NCBI GenBank assembly: GCA_039934475.1
Contig: JBDTMC010000019.1
Location: 1-34,844 of the forward strand
Reading direction: 5' to 3'
Source of the DNA: JBDTMC01 sp039934475
GTDB lineage: Bacteria; Acidobacteriota; Terriglobia; Bryobacterales; Bryobacteraceae
DNA length: 34,844 bases
A model generated the notes under the pieces. The model saw only the letters and a list, made by a program, of their open reading frames with translations. It searched no databases and was not told where the DNA came from. This document shows positions 1-8,263 of this stretch, in pieces. The stretch's first letter is position 1; the number at the start of each line of letters is the position of its first letter. The position numbers and the translations under genes are program-made.

Positions 1-1952
1 ATGGAGACCCCAAAGGTGTGTGAACCCGTATCGGGAGTCGTCTTCAGCTGCCAACCGGAGGAATTATCCGACTTGGCGATGATCTGGCCGTCGTCTGGAG
101 GATTAGCCGCGGCGTTGATCCATGCGCTCCACGTCATGCTGCCGGTCAATTGCAACGACGCTGGATTACCGAGGTCGACGTAGCTGCTTGTCCCGTTAAA
201 GGACAAAGCGTTGCCGTACTTCCCTGCGGTGGACCAGGTTGCGCCGACCATCGTTCCCGTCACGCCGTTCCCGGAGGCATCAGTCAACGTTGTGCCGGCG
301 CCCTCATTGAATCCATAAGCGGCTACCAGTCCTGAGATGACAGCGAGAGTAGTGCCTGAGGCCACATTCGAATACGGACTCAGGTTCCCCGCCGCGTCTG
401 CGGCCCGAACCCGGTAGCTGTACGACGTATTCGGGCTCAGGCCGGTGTCGTTGTACGAAGTTCCGGCCGGGGCGGCCACTTGCGTGAACACCGAGCATGC
501 GGTGCCCTGGCAACGTTCAAGACGATATCCGGCTACGCCCACATTGTCGGTAGATGCCGACCAGGAGAGATTGAGCTGTCCGCCACTGATCACCGTCGCG
601 GTGAGGGTGGAAGGCGCCGACGGTGGCTGCGTATCCGGGGCCAAAGTGGTTGTTGACGCGATGTTAGAGTAGCCGCCCAAGTTGCCCGCGGCGTCCGTCG
701 CCCGCACCCGATACGAATAGCTTGTCCCTGCGGTGAGTGCCGTGTCACTGGAGGAGGTTCCGGCAGGCGTAGCAATCTGCGCGAAGTTCGTGCAGGCCGC
801 TCCGGCGCATCGTTCGAGGAGGTATGCGGTTACGCCAACATTGTCGGTAGCTGCAGCCCAGCCGAGATTGATTTGGGTTCCGCTCACCGCCGTCGCTGTC
901 AGATTCAAAGGAGTTGACGGAGGCTGCGTGTCCGGCGCCAAAGTAGTTGTCGACGCGATACTGGAATAGCCGCTCGCGTTGCCTGCGCCATCCCTTGCCC
1001 GCACCCGATACGAGTAGCTGGCGCCTGCCGTAAGGCTTGGATCGCTGTAAGCTGTTCCGGTAGGGGCAGCAATCTGCGCGAAGTTGGTGCAGGCTGCTCC
1101 AGTGCATCGTTCGAGGAGGTAGGCGGTGACACCAACGTTGTCGGTGGATGCCGCCCAACCCAGATTGATTTGAGTTCCGCTCACCGCCGTCGCTGTCAGG
1201 TTTAGAGGGGTGGACGGAGGCTGCGTATCCGCGGGCGGATTCCCGACCGGAGTGTTCATGTCAGTGACAATCTGAGCGGCTGTCAGTGCGACGTTGTAGA
1301 CGCGGACCTCATCGATCAAGCCGCTGAAGTACTGCCCATATATGCGATCTCCGCCGATCTGCAGCGGGTTGGCGGACGCAGTGATCGCGCCCGTCTTCGC
1401 CTTGGTGGAAACCTGAACACCGTTCAGATAGAACCGAATTGTGGACCCGTCGAAAGTTACGGCAATGTGCGACCATGCATTGGTCTGAAGGGCCGCGGTA
1501 CCCGGCGAGACGGTAAACGTGCCGCCGATCAGTCCGCCACCCGAGGGGCGATTGTTGCCGGAGGTCGCTTCCAACGCATAATTGTCGTTGCCTTTGTAGA
1601 CTACGTCCCTCCAAGCCGCGGTTACAGTGGTCGGATTCACCCAAGCTTCTAGAGTCATCGCGGAGGTGAGGCGCAGCGAGGGGGCATCGGCGATTGTGAC
1701 CCAGGAATTGGAGCCGTTAAAAACGAGGGCGCTCCCATATTTTCCCGCGGTTGCCCACGTGGCGTTCGCAATCGCGCCGTTGTTGCCGGCGCCGGAAGAG
1801 TCTCCCACGGCGCCGCCTGCGCCTTCACTGAAGGCATACGCCGCCACCAGTCCGGGCGGCGACTGTGCGCTGAGGACGAATGGACTTGAGAGAATCAAGG
1901 CCGCAGCGGTAGCCGCGCGGCAATTTAGTAAGCGCCGGATCAACTCGGACAT
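1..1952 (-). CDS. Secreted LamG / fibronectin type III multidomain protein (partial, C-terminus outside window)
   Basis: The frame is open from an ATG at 1952 to the window edge, at least 650 codons with no stop. It begins with a signal peptide (MSELIRRLLNC, hydrophobic stretch, cleavage near LSAQS). A LamG/concanavalin-like domain follows at about residues 27-235 (start GLVAAYAFSEGAG). Three FN3-like repeats of 99 residues come next, at about 242-538 (each opens DTQPPS). A second LamG domain starts near residue 542 (GLVAAYGFNEGAG) and is cut by the edge. Both LamG domains carry the same TAGKYG-ALxFNG signature. LamG and FN3 modules are typical of secreted carbohydrate- or matrix-binding proteins, so a surface or matrix adhesin role is inferred. 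The start has AAGGG about 8 bases upstream. The gene is divergent from the set starting at 2223. A sorting signal or anchor, if any, lies outside the window. Confidence 0.85.
   Translation of the reverse strand, partial: MSELIRRLLNCRAATAAALILSSPFVLSAQSPPGLVAAYAFSEGAGGAVGDSSGAGNNGAIANATWATAGKYGSALVFNGSNSWVTIADAPSLRLTSAMTLEAWVNPTTVTAAWRDVVYKGNDNYALEATSGNNRPSGGGLIGGTFTVSPGTAALQTNAWSHIAVTFDGSTIRFYLNGVQVSTKAKTGAITASANPLQIGGDRIYGQYFSGLIDEVRVYNVALTAAQIVTDMNTPVGNPPADTQPPSTPLNLTATAVSGTQINLGWAASTDNVGVTAYLLERCTGAACTNFAQIAAPTGTAYSDPSLTAGASYSYRVRARDGAGNASGYSSIASTTTLAPDTQPPSTPLNLTATAVSGTQINLGWAAATDNVGVTAYLLERCAGAACTNFAQIATPAGTSSSDTALTAGTSYSYRVRATDAAGNLGGYSNIASTTTLAPDTQPPSAPSTLTATVISGGQLNLSWSASTDNVGVAGYRLERCQGTACSVFTQVAAPAGTSYNDTGLSPNTSYSYRVRAADAAGNLSPYSNVASGTTLAVISGLVAAYGFNEGAGTTLTDASGNGVTGTMVGATWSTAGKYGNALSFNGTSSYVDLGNPASLQLTGSMTWSAWINAAANPPDDGQIIAKSDNSSGWQLKTTPDTGSHTFGVS
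339..1229 (-). repeat. Three tandem 297-bp FN3-coding repeats
   Basis: Within the LamG/FN3 gene the coding strand repeats with a 297-bp period (99 codons). Units start at 1229, 932 and 635, each opening GAYACGCAGCC (encoding DTQPP). The first two units are very similar at base level, including shared runs such as CTCGAACGATGC. The third has diverged. The period is exact in codons, so the array can gain or lose units without a frameshift. Confidence 0.85.
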
Positions 1953-1982
1953 GGTGATTACCCTTCGGTCTTGTGTGCATTA

Positions 1983-1988
1983 AGTATA
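1983..1988 (-). promoter_or_regulatory. Possible -10 box of the LamG/FN3 gene
   Basis: The minus strand reads TATACT here, one base from the sigma70 consensus, about 30 bases ahead of the ATG at 1952. No convincing -35 element stands 16-18 bases further upstream, so this is a weak call. The rest of the 270-base divergent gap (1953-2222) shows no other clear signal apart from the ribosome binding site at 2212-2218. Confidence 0.3.
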
Positions 1989-2211
1989 GTGCCGGGCAGT
2001 TACGACGTCGATAAACAACACTCCACACTGCACTGAATTAGGTTGAGTAGTTATAGTACGTGAGGCGCAATCTGCGATGATCTTTGGCCAGGCGCAATGG
2101 AGAGCGGCGGTCGGGCGCGGCGTGCCATTATCGTACTTCCCCCGCGCCCTCGTATACAATGGCTTCGTGAGATCGGCCGGCCAGTCTTCGGTGCGCATCT
2201 TGGTGAAATAC

Positions 2212-2218
2212 GAGGAGG
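2212..2218 (+). promoter_or_regulatory. Ribosome binding site that sets a GTG start at 2223
   Basis: GAGGAGG lies 4 bases before GTG at 2223. The frame stays open upstream to an ATG at 2097, but the upstream part encodes no signal peptide start and that ATG has no good binding site. Starting at 2223 puts a classical signal peptide at the N-terminus. Confidence 0.75.
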
Positions 2219-2222
2219 TTTC

Positions 2223-2852
2223 GTGTGGTTGCGTGAGATCCTTACTTCGGTTCTTGTGTTGGTATTAGCAGTCCCAGCCAATCTGTTTTCCCAACAGGCG
2301 ACTCCGGCTTCCACGCCTCGTCAACAGGCCCCCACCCCGAATTCGCGGGGACTTCGGATTCTGGTGCTTCAGGGTCAAGATGCGGTGAACAGCTTGCCGT
2401 CTCGCACTGCGGCTAGCCCGGCCGTTCAGGTCTTGGACTATCTGGGTGAGCCGGTGGAGGGTGCCGACGTTGTTTTTGAAGTTCCCGCGGCCGGACCGAG
2501 CGGTTTCTTTGAGAATCAAAAAACTTCGATCGCGACTAAGACCGGTGCGCGCGGGCAGGCGGTCGCCCAGTTCATGCCGAACACCCTATCGGGGGCGTTC
2601 ACGATCCGCGTAGTCGCGAAGCTAAACGATCAGACGTCGGAAGCGCTGATCAGACAGACCAACAGCACCAGTCTGGAAGCTGTTCGTTACGGCCCTGACA
2701 GTCGCCACTGGTACAAGAGTTGGAAGTTCTGGGCGGTAGTGCTCGCTGGGGCCGGAACTGGAGCCTACCTTGGATATAGGTCGACAACCTCGTCTCCGGC
2801 AAATCCCACGATTACTTTGACGCCCGGGCCTATTACGATCGGAGGGCGGTAG
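2223..2852 (+). CDS. Secreted, membrane-anchored Ig-like (Big/invasin-type) domain protein
   Basis: A 209-residue protein starting with GTG behind GAGGAGG. Residues 1-25 form a signal peptide (hydrophobic VLVLVLAVPA core, then FSQQ). Residues about 48-155 look like a bacterial Ig-like fold of the invasin type: a VQVLDYLGEPVEGADVVFEV strand pair, then a glycine-rich turn and an alternating C-terminal half. A hydrophobic segment (FWAVVLAGAGTGAYLGY, about 173-189) could anchor it, followed by a short tail rich in T, P and I. I do not recognise a named family and assign no enzymatic role. It ends one base before the GTG of the next gene, so the two are surely co-transcribed. An envelope or surface structural role is inferred. 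Confidence 0.75.
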   Translation: MWLREILTSVLVLVLAVPANLFSQQATPASTPRQQAPTPNSRGLRILVLQGQDAVNSLPSRTAASPAVQVLDYLGEPVEGADVVFEVPAAGPSGFFENQKTSIATKTGARGQAVAQFMPNTLSGAFTIRVVAKLNDQTSEALIRQTNSTSLEAVRYGPDSRHWYKSWKFWAVVLAGAGTGAYLGYRSTTSSPANPTITLTPGPITIGGR

Positions 2853-2853
2853 A

Positions 2854-3804
2854 GTGAACGTCAACCTCGCAGGTTTGATCTTAGTTTTCGCGGGAACGGC
2901 CAGCCAAGGGTTGGCGCAATGGGCCGATCCAAGCAGCGGAATCGTCTTCGATGCACCCACACAGTCGATTCGCCGGATTGCGGGTTTCCCCGGCGCCGCG
3001 TCTCTATCAAAGCCACTCGTGCAAAATCTTGATTGGGCCGTGATCGCTCCCAGTGGCAAGAGGGGCATCGCCGAAACTCAATCCGGTGACTTTGTGTGGT
3101 TGGAGGCTTCGGGAGACGAGTTCTCCGCGACGCGCGTGGTGGCGCCCGGTGCGGGTCCCTTTCTAGCTCGCTGGAATGCAGCTTCGAACGCAGTTAGAAT
3201 TTACTCTGCCGCGTGTTCCTGCTTCTTTACGGTAACCTTGCACTCCGGCCAACCAGTGCTTACTGGTCAGACACAGATTCTGGATACGGCTAGCGGTACC
3301 GTGCAAGACTTCTCCTGGAAGCAGTCGATAACCTTGGTTGCCACCGACGCCGGGCTCTACCGGATGGGAATCTCTTCGTCGCAACTCCTGAAGTCCGCGG
3401 ATTCGGGCGTAACTTATCTATTGGAAGAATCGGGGCGGGTGTGGGCCACTCGCGGCGCCACCGGCGAAATTCTGGAAGTGGTCCAGCGGCGCGGCGAATA
3501 TGGGGAGCTTCGGCTGGTCACCGCCGATCCCGCGGCGCTTTCAGACGTGGCGTCCATCGTTACTTCTGGAAACAGCATTCTGGCTGCCGACCGCAAGACT
3601 CAGCGGATTCGTCAGATCGGCCTCACGAGCGGCGTCGTGGAGCAATCCTGGGATTTGGATGCGGTTCCTGGCCGCATGACCTCCATCGGGGCTCGCCCCG
3701 TGTGGATTGTTCACGAGCGTTCGAAGGCTCAAGACCCGATGTTGATTCTGGACGCTAGTAACGCGCCTCGTGTGTACTTCATTCCTGGCGGGGGTGAACA
3801 GTAA
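2854..3804 (+). CDS. Secreted protein of unknown function, probable beta-propeller
   Basis: A 316-residue protein starting with GTG, with GGAGGG 7 bases upstream inside the end of the preceding gene. Residues 1-22 are a signal peptide ending GLAQ. The rest is all-beta in character, with repeated short strands broken by turns (for example SGIVFDAPTQSIRRI, SGTVQDFSWKQS, GLYRMGIS, SGVVEQSWDLD). This resembles the irregular blades of a six- or seven-bladed propeller, but no canonical WD40, NHL or Kelch motif is visible, so the fold is inferred. Two cysteines form a CSC pair near residue 121. Its stop codon overlaps the next start (TAATG), implying translational coupling and a shared role with both neighbours. 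Function unknown. Confidence 0.7.
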   Translation: MNVNLAGLILVFAGTASQGLAQWADPSSGIVFDAPTQSIRRIAGFPGAASLSKPLVQNLDWAVIAPSGKRGIAETQSGDFVWLEASGDEFSATRVVAPGAGPFLARWNAASNAVRIYSAACSCFFTVTLHSGQPVLTGQTQILDTASGTVQDFSWKQSITLVATDAGLYRMGISSSQLLKSADSGVTYLLEESGRVWATRGATGEILEVVQRRGEYGELRLVTADPAALSDVASIVTSGNSILAADRKTQRIRQIGLTSGVVEQSWDLDAVPGRMTSIGARPVWIVHERSKAQDPMLILDASNAPRVYFIPGGGEQ

Positions 3805-5639
3805 TGGGTTCACTTTCCCGGTTACTCCTGTTGGCGCTAACGGCGCTTCCGTTTGCCGCTCAGGCACAGGCTCCGTTCGTCCTTCGCGCGCAACAAGGTG
3901 ACAACCTTACTCAAGTGGCCAACGGATCGACTGTCACGTTCAGTTCGTCGTCTCCCGGGACGCCCCGCACCATCCAGATTCTGGTGACTTATAGCGGCAC
4001 CGGTTCAGTAACTTTCCCCTCTGGTATTTCCACGTTGGGATCTCCAGCCTTCACGGCGCAATTGACATCGGGCAATGGTGCACTGACACCATTCCAGACG
4101 GCAACAGTCGAGGTCGTCTACACGCCGACCGGAACCGATTCGGTATCGGGCGAACTGGATATTGGCTACCTGGAAGTGTCGTCCTCGGGCGCCCAGGCGC
4201 AGCGGGGACTTTTGACACTCGGTTTGTCGGGCGGCGTGCCGGTTTATTCGCTATCATACAGCACAAGCTCAGGCGGAAACGTGACCGCGCTTGCGCCCGG
4301 TGGCACACTGCTCTTCCCGGATACTCTGGTCAATACTACGACCGTGGTGCCGGTTTCGGTTGTGAACTTGGGCGGCAGCGCGGGCAAAGTAGTTTCGGTG
4401 TCACTATCGGGAGGAACATTTGCAATCGCCGGCCTGCCAGCCCTTCCGCTGACTCTAAGTCCAGCCGCCGCCCTTGCCTTTCAACTCACCTATTTGCCGC
4501 GCCAGACCGGAGGCGGTACTGCCACTCTTACCATCGGACTCGATGGCGGAGTTACTCAGCAGTACCAACTGCAGGGGCTGAGTATCGTGTCTCAGGTGGC
4601 GTATGAAATCGTCCAGACGACTGGTGCGATTCCGCTCCCGGCGGGCCAACAGATCCAGTTCCCTGAAACGGCTTCCGGCTCCAGCAGTCAGTTCCAGATT
4701 CGACTTACGAACACTTCTTCGACAGATTTCGTCCTCAGCGGCGCAACCACGACGGGTGCTCCATTTGGCTTCACGAACTTGCCACTCTTGCCCGCTACGC
4801 TGGCGCCTGCAGCGTCGGTTACTCTCGGAGCGTCGTTTGCCCCGCTCCAGGTAGGACAGTTCAGCGGGTCCATCCGTATCGGGTCAGACACGTTTCCCGT
4901 CGCGGGTACCGGCACAGGCTTGCCGGGTTACACCCTTACCGGCCCAACCCAGGTCGCCGCACTTGACCAACCTGCCGTGACGCTCACTCTCAGCCAGGCA
5001 TATCCTGTGAATTTGACTGGCGTTCTAACCTTGGCCGTCGCATCGGATTACGCCCCCGATCCGGCCGTCCAGTTTAGTTCCGGCGGCCGTACCGTGGCTT
5101 TTACGATCGCGGCAAATTCGACCGCGGCGGTATTCTCGAACGGCAGCAGCACAGTGCGTTTGCAAACCGGGAGTGTCGCCAGCGCTTTCACCTTGACGCC
5201 AAGTTTTGCCACGGAGCAGGGAGTGGATGTTACGCCAGCCTCACCGACAACGCTGAAGTTCGCCATGCCCGCTTCGGCCCCCAGTCTGCTCGGCGTTCAA
5301 GTGGCTTCTCAAACCAACACCGGCCTGACATTGCGGCTGTTGGGAGTTGCCACCACCCGATCGCTAACCAGTACAACCATTCGATTTACGGGTGCGACAG
5401 GATTCAATCTTCCCAACCTGAACTTCACGCTGGACCTTACTGGGCCTTCCTCGTTGTGGTTTAATTCCGCGGCTTCGCAGTCATTCGGCGGTCAGTTTAC
5501 GCTGGATATCCCCTTCGTTCTGGCGACGTCGGACACGGGGACGGGGGCAACCGCACCGGTGCTGGCGCTGCAGTCGGTGAGTGCGACCATCAGCAATGCC
5601 TCGGGCGACTCAAATGCCACGAGCCTGACATTGCGATAG
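3804..5639 (+). CDS. Secreted choice-of-anchor D (ASH/Hydin-like) domain protein
   Basis: A 611-residue protein. The ATG shares one base with the previous stop and follows GGGGGTGA. Residues 1-21 are a signal peptide (LLLLALTALPFAAQAQA). At least two ASPM/SPD-2/Hydin-like (choice-of-anchor D) modules are visible: one at about 165-260 (FPDTLVNTTTVVPVSVVNLG) and one at about 285-370 (IQFPETASGSSSQFQIRLTN, ending VAGTGTG). A partly similar region lies near 25-145. The C-terminal 230 residues are beta-rich and Ser/Thr-rich, with few charged residues and almost no cysteine. No sorting signal or C-terminal membrane segment is seen, so it is probably released or bound through a partner. ASH domains are protein-binding Ig-like folds. 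This is the last gene of the three-gene set and converges on the SLBB gene 8 bases away. Confidence 0.8.
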   Translation: MGSLSRLLLLALTALPFAAQAQAPFVLRAQQGDNLTQVANGSTVTFSSSSPGTPRTIQILVTYSGTGSVTFPSGISTLGSPAFTAQLTSGNGALTPFQTATVEVVYTPTGTDSVSGELDIGYLEVSSSGAQAQRGLLTLGLSGGVPVYSLSYSTSSGGNVTALAPGGTLLFPDTLVNTTTVVPVSVVNLGGSAGKVVSVSLSGGTFAIAGLPALPLTLSPAAALAFQLTYLPRQTGGGTATLTIGLDGGVTQQYQLQGLSIVSQVAYEIVQTTGAIPLPAGQQIQFPETASGSSSQFQIRLTNTSSTDFVLSGATTTGAPFGFTNLPLLPATLAPAASVTLGASFAPLQVGQFSGSIRIGSDTFPVAGTGTGLPGYTLTGPTQVAALDQPAVTLTLSQAYPVNLTGVLTLAVASDYAPDPAVQFSSGGRTVAFTIAANSTAAVFSNGSSTVRLQTGSVASAFTLTPSFATEQGVDVTPASPTTLKFAMPASAPSLLGVQVASQTNTGLTLRLLGVATTRSLTSTTIRFTGATGFNLPNLNFTLDLTGPSSLWFNSAASQSFGGQFTLDIPFVLATSDTGTGATAPVLALQSVSATISNASGDSNATSLTLR

Positions 5640-5647
5640 CCCGTGTT

Positions 5648-6709
5648 CTATTGCGTTCTTCTGTAAACCAGAAGGCCAATGGCAAGGCTTGAGACGACCG
5701 GAATCGCGATTTGAGCGACACGGCCCAAATTGCCAATTTTGGCGTTGCGAGGCACGAAGAGGACATCGCCTGGCATCAGGCGTACGTCTTCCGCCGGACC
5801 TTCCACGGCCTCTTTTAGATTGATGGGAATCTCTGCGCGGCGGGAGGAATTGGCGATCGGGCGGAGGATGCGCGCCTTCTTCGGGGCGGCGTCGGAGGTG
5901 TATCCTCCGGCCAGGCTCAATACCTGGAGGGCGCTAATCGTCTCCTTTTCGCCGAGTTCATAGCCACCCGGCTTCGTGACTTGGCCGGTCAAATAGACCA
6001 GTTCGGCGCGCTCCGCCGAAACCAGATCGTATGGCATCAGCAAGAGGTCCTCAGGCGGGTTGATGTCGCGCGTCAATGCATTCAGGGGAATCTCCACTGT
6101 CATGCCTTTTCCGGTGGCGTCCGCAACGGCATTGGGCAGCGGAATCGGACCCATCTCGTTGCGACGTGTCAAGCGGATTCGGCGGCTGGCATTGGGAGTG
6201 AGTGAGCCCACCAGGGTCAGCATCTCTACCAGGGTGCGACGTCCCTGTAACGGATAAATGCCTGGCGAGTTGAATGCCCCGATGAAGAACACGGGTTCGC
6301 TGCGGAACTGGACCAGTGTGACAAGTGCTTGCGGATTACGATAGAAAGCGCTTAGTCGGTTATTAAGCTCCGTCTGGAATTGCTCGACAGTCAGACCGGC
6401 GGCTTTGATCGAGTCGATGATCGGTAACACGATCTCGCCGTTCTGTTCAATGCGGAAGGTTCGCTCAGCCAAATCCTGATCGCCAAACCCGCGAATCTGT
6501 ATCACGTCCCCGGTACCGAGGACATAGCTGGGCCGCAACGACTCTGCCATCGGCGGGATTTGAGCCGTGGATGTCTGACCTTGAGGGCGCCGCCCCGCGC
6601 CTTGCTGCGGAGTTGTAACTTGTGCCTGGCGGCCTTGCGCCCACGCTGCATTTGGGGCAATCAACAACATCGTCAGGATGACAGAGCAACTATCCCTTGG
6701 CGTGAGCAC
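5648..6709 (-). CDS. SLBB-domain polysaccharide export protein (Wza/GumB type)
   Basis: A 353-residue protein. The GTG start at 6709 has AGAGGG about 6 bases upstream. Residues 1-25 are a signal peptide (LTMLLIAPNAAWAQ). A Poly_export domain follows at about 60-140 (YVLGTGDVIQIRGFGDQDLA, then GEIVLPIIDSIKAAGLT), then two SLBB-like domains at about 145-225 (FFIGAFNSPGIYPL) and 240-325 (VYLTGQVTKPGGYEL). A C-terminal hydrophobic helix (about 330-348) ends in YRRTQ, comparable to the membrane-spanning end of Wza-type channels. The family forms the outer-membrane exit pore for capsule and exopolysaccharide. It lacks a lipobox cysteine. It lies 44 bases downstream of the TonB-like gene and probably shares its transcript. 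It is the only export pore candidate in the window, so it is the likely exit for the polymer made by the cluster at 11.5-33 kb. Confidence 0.92.
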   Translation of the reverse strand: MLTPRDSCSVILTMLLIAPNAAWAQGRQAQVTTPQQGAGRRPQGQTSTAQIPPMAESLRPSYVLGTGDVIQIRGFGDQDLAERTFRIEQNGEIVLPIIDSIKAAGLTVEQFQTELNNRLSAFYRNPQALVTLVQFRSEPVFFIGAFNSPGIYPLQGRRTLVEMLTLVGSLTPNASRRIRLTRRNEMGPIPLPNAVADATGKGMTVEIPLNALTRDINPPEDLLLMPYDLVSAERAELVYLTGQVTKPGGYELGEKETISALQVLSLAGGYTSDAAPKKARILRPIANSSRRAEIPINLKEAVEGPAEDVRLMPGDVLFVPRNAKIGNLGRVAQIAIPVVSSLAIGLLVYRRTQ

Positions 6710-6753
6710 GAATTTCCCTCTCTATCGATCAGTGCAACTACGCCACGGACCGA

Positions 6754-8175
6754 TCAATGGCGCACCATCGGCGTCACTTCCAGTAGCACGTCGGCTTCTA
6801 TCGCCTGTCCGTTGCGAATGGCGGGTGAGAACACCCATCGAGCAAGGCTTTCCGAGATCGCTGCCGCGGAAACTTCATTGTTTTCGACGCTGATCGAGAC
6901 CATCATACCGTCTTTCGTCAAGCGTGCCCGCACCCAAGTTCTGGCGGCTGTTGGGGGTACGGTTCCGGGGACATTCGCCCACACCATTTGCCGGGGGACC
7001 GGCGGCCGCATGAACACCCGCGTGCCGGGACTTACCGGAGTTGCATCACTATACCAAAGCACCCAGTTTGGAAGGCCGTTTGGTGGAGACAGCACGGTTG
7101 TGCATACAGGCCGATCGCGAAAGGCCATGTCGACCACAGGCGGCACCCGCCTGGCGTTGGGCCATTGTGGGACGCAAACTGTTTGCGTGTTCAGCGGCGC
7201 AATCGGGGCCGTCGTCCGCGATGGAATCGAGTTAGGTGAGACCGGAGACAAGGTCGGAGGTGTGGGCGCGTTAGCAGTAGGCGCTGCCGGCCCGTGACCG
7301 CCACGAATGGTAAGTCCTGGGACGGCAGGTCCGCCACCGCCACCGGTGGTCCCACCCGGCGGCCCTCCCGGGATGCCGCCTATTTGAACCGCATCCCGGC
7401 GCTCGCCCGCCAGCATCGGTGGCGGCGATTGGCTAGCGGGAGTCGCGGAGAGGATGGCCAGGTTCTTCGTCCCAACACCAATGCCATCGGAAGAAGTCGG
7501 CAGTTCAGGCGGTGGGGCGAACTCTGACTGATTGCTTGCTCCGGTGCCTCCCGGCGGCGGCGTGAACTTCTGCCCCGGCGGGCGCGTCAGCTTCGGATTG
7601 AGCACCGAGTCATTCGCCATGAGCGCCGGACTTTGCACAGCGGGCGCCGTTGGTATCTCCGGCAGCGGCAGGTCGGCACGTGCCGGGAGCGGGGAAGCCT
7701 TGGATTCTGGAGCCTGAAAACGCTTCGCCTCAGGTGGAGGGACACGAGGCGGCGAGGACAACCGTGGAGCCGCAATGCTGATGACGTTCATTGAGGGCAC
7801 GACGGGTGGGGGCGCCGGAAGCGGTATATCCGTGTGGATGAACTGCTTGCGAGCCTCCGGACGGGCTGTTTCAGTAAAGGCAACCTGGTCGGTTTTGACG
7901 TCCGCTTTCGGTAGCTTGACCTGTCGGGTCTCCCCGGAATCCACGACAGGAAAGCGCTCCCCTTTTACAAACCAAATGATGCGGTACTTTCTGTTCTTGA
8001 TCGCCTGGTTGTTTAGTTGAGCCGGAGGAATTGCCCGGCCAAGAGTCCACTCGTTCGGCAAGCCGCCAAGAATGAGGAACAACCCAAGATGGAACGCAAC
8101 TGATAGGACGTACGGAACGGCGCGGATTATTTGTCCAGCGATCGGAGCGACCGCCAACCTCACTACGACCCGCAC
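6754..8175 (-). CDS. TonB-like energy transducer with long proline-rich linker
   Basis: A 473-residue protein, called from a GTG at 8175 with only a weak binding site; GTG at 8163 is an alternative. One membrane helix is near residues 20-40 (YVLSVAFHLGLFLILGGL). A very long Pro/Gly/Ala-rich linker (about 95-340, including GGPPGGTTGGGGGPAVPG) follows. The last 80 residues resemble a TonB C-terminal domain (VRARLTKDGMMVSISV, then ARWVFSPAIRNGQAIEADVL). TonB-type proteins span the periplasm and couple inner-membrane energy to outer-membrane transport. No ExbB/ExbD or TonB-dependent receptor is visible here. The position between the PEP-CTERM-like gene (88 bases) and the SLBB exporter (44 bases) suggests a link to envelope export, which is inference. 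Small TonB_C proteins of unknown partner are common in Acidobacteriota. Confidence 0.8.
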   Translation of the reverse strand: MRVVVRLAVAPIAGQIIRAVPYVLSVAFHLGLFLILGGLPNEWTLGRAIPPAQLNNQAIKNRKYRIIWFVKGERFPVVDSGETRQVKLPKADVKTDQVAFTETARPEARKQFIHTDIPLPAPPPVVPSMNVISIAAPRLSSPPRVPPPEAKRFQAPESKASPLPARADLPLPEIPTAPAVQSPALMANDSVLNPKLTRPPGQKFTPPPGGTGASNQSEFAPPPELPTSSDGIGVGTKNLAILSATPASQSPPPMLAGERRDAVQIGGIPGGPPGGTTGGGGGPAVPGLTIRGGHGPAAPTANAPTPPTLSPVSPNSIPSRTTAPIAPLNTQTVCVPQWPNARRVPPVVDMAFRDRPVCTTVLSPPNGLPNWVLWYSDATPVSPGTRVFMRPPVPRQMVWANVPGTVPPTAARTWVRARLTKDGMMVSISVENNEVSAAAISESLARWVFSPAIRNGQAIEADVLLEVTPMVRH

Positions 8176-8263
8176 TGAGCCCTACGGTTTCTACACGCCG
8201 CCAACATCTGCCGAACTCCCCCTCGGAGTATTGTGACGCCGAAGGAGAGTTCTTAGTCAACTC

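Noticed and set aside
745..1158. A 137-codon repeat-containing frame on the minus strand
   Set aside because: It is a frame shadow of the FN3 repeats; the repeated peptide is a by-product of the 297-bp DNA repeat.
339..1229. Repeats considered as a CRISPR array
   Set aside because: Units are 297 bp, coding and contiguous without unique spacers.
2128..2160. TTATCG and TATACA in front of the 2223 gene as a promoter
   Set aside because: The -35 match is poor and the spacer is 19 bases; not convincing enough to list.
5658..5674. Inverted repeat CTTCTG-TAAAC-CAGAAG at the end of the SLBB gene as a transcription terminator
   Set aside because: The stem is only 6 pairs, AT-balanced, inside the coding sequence, and no T-run follows on either strand.
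8236..8260. Short inverted repeat (GAGTT/AACTC) between the PEP-CTERM-like and TonB-like genes as a terminator
   Set aside because: A 5-pair stem without a T-run is too weak; the genes are more likely co-transcribed.
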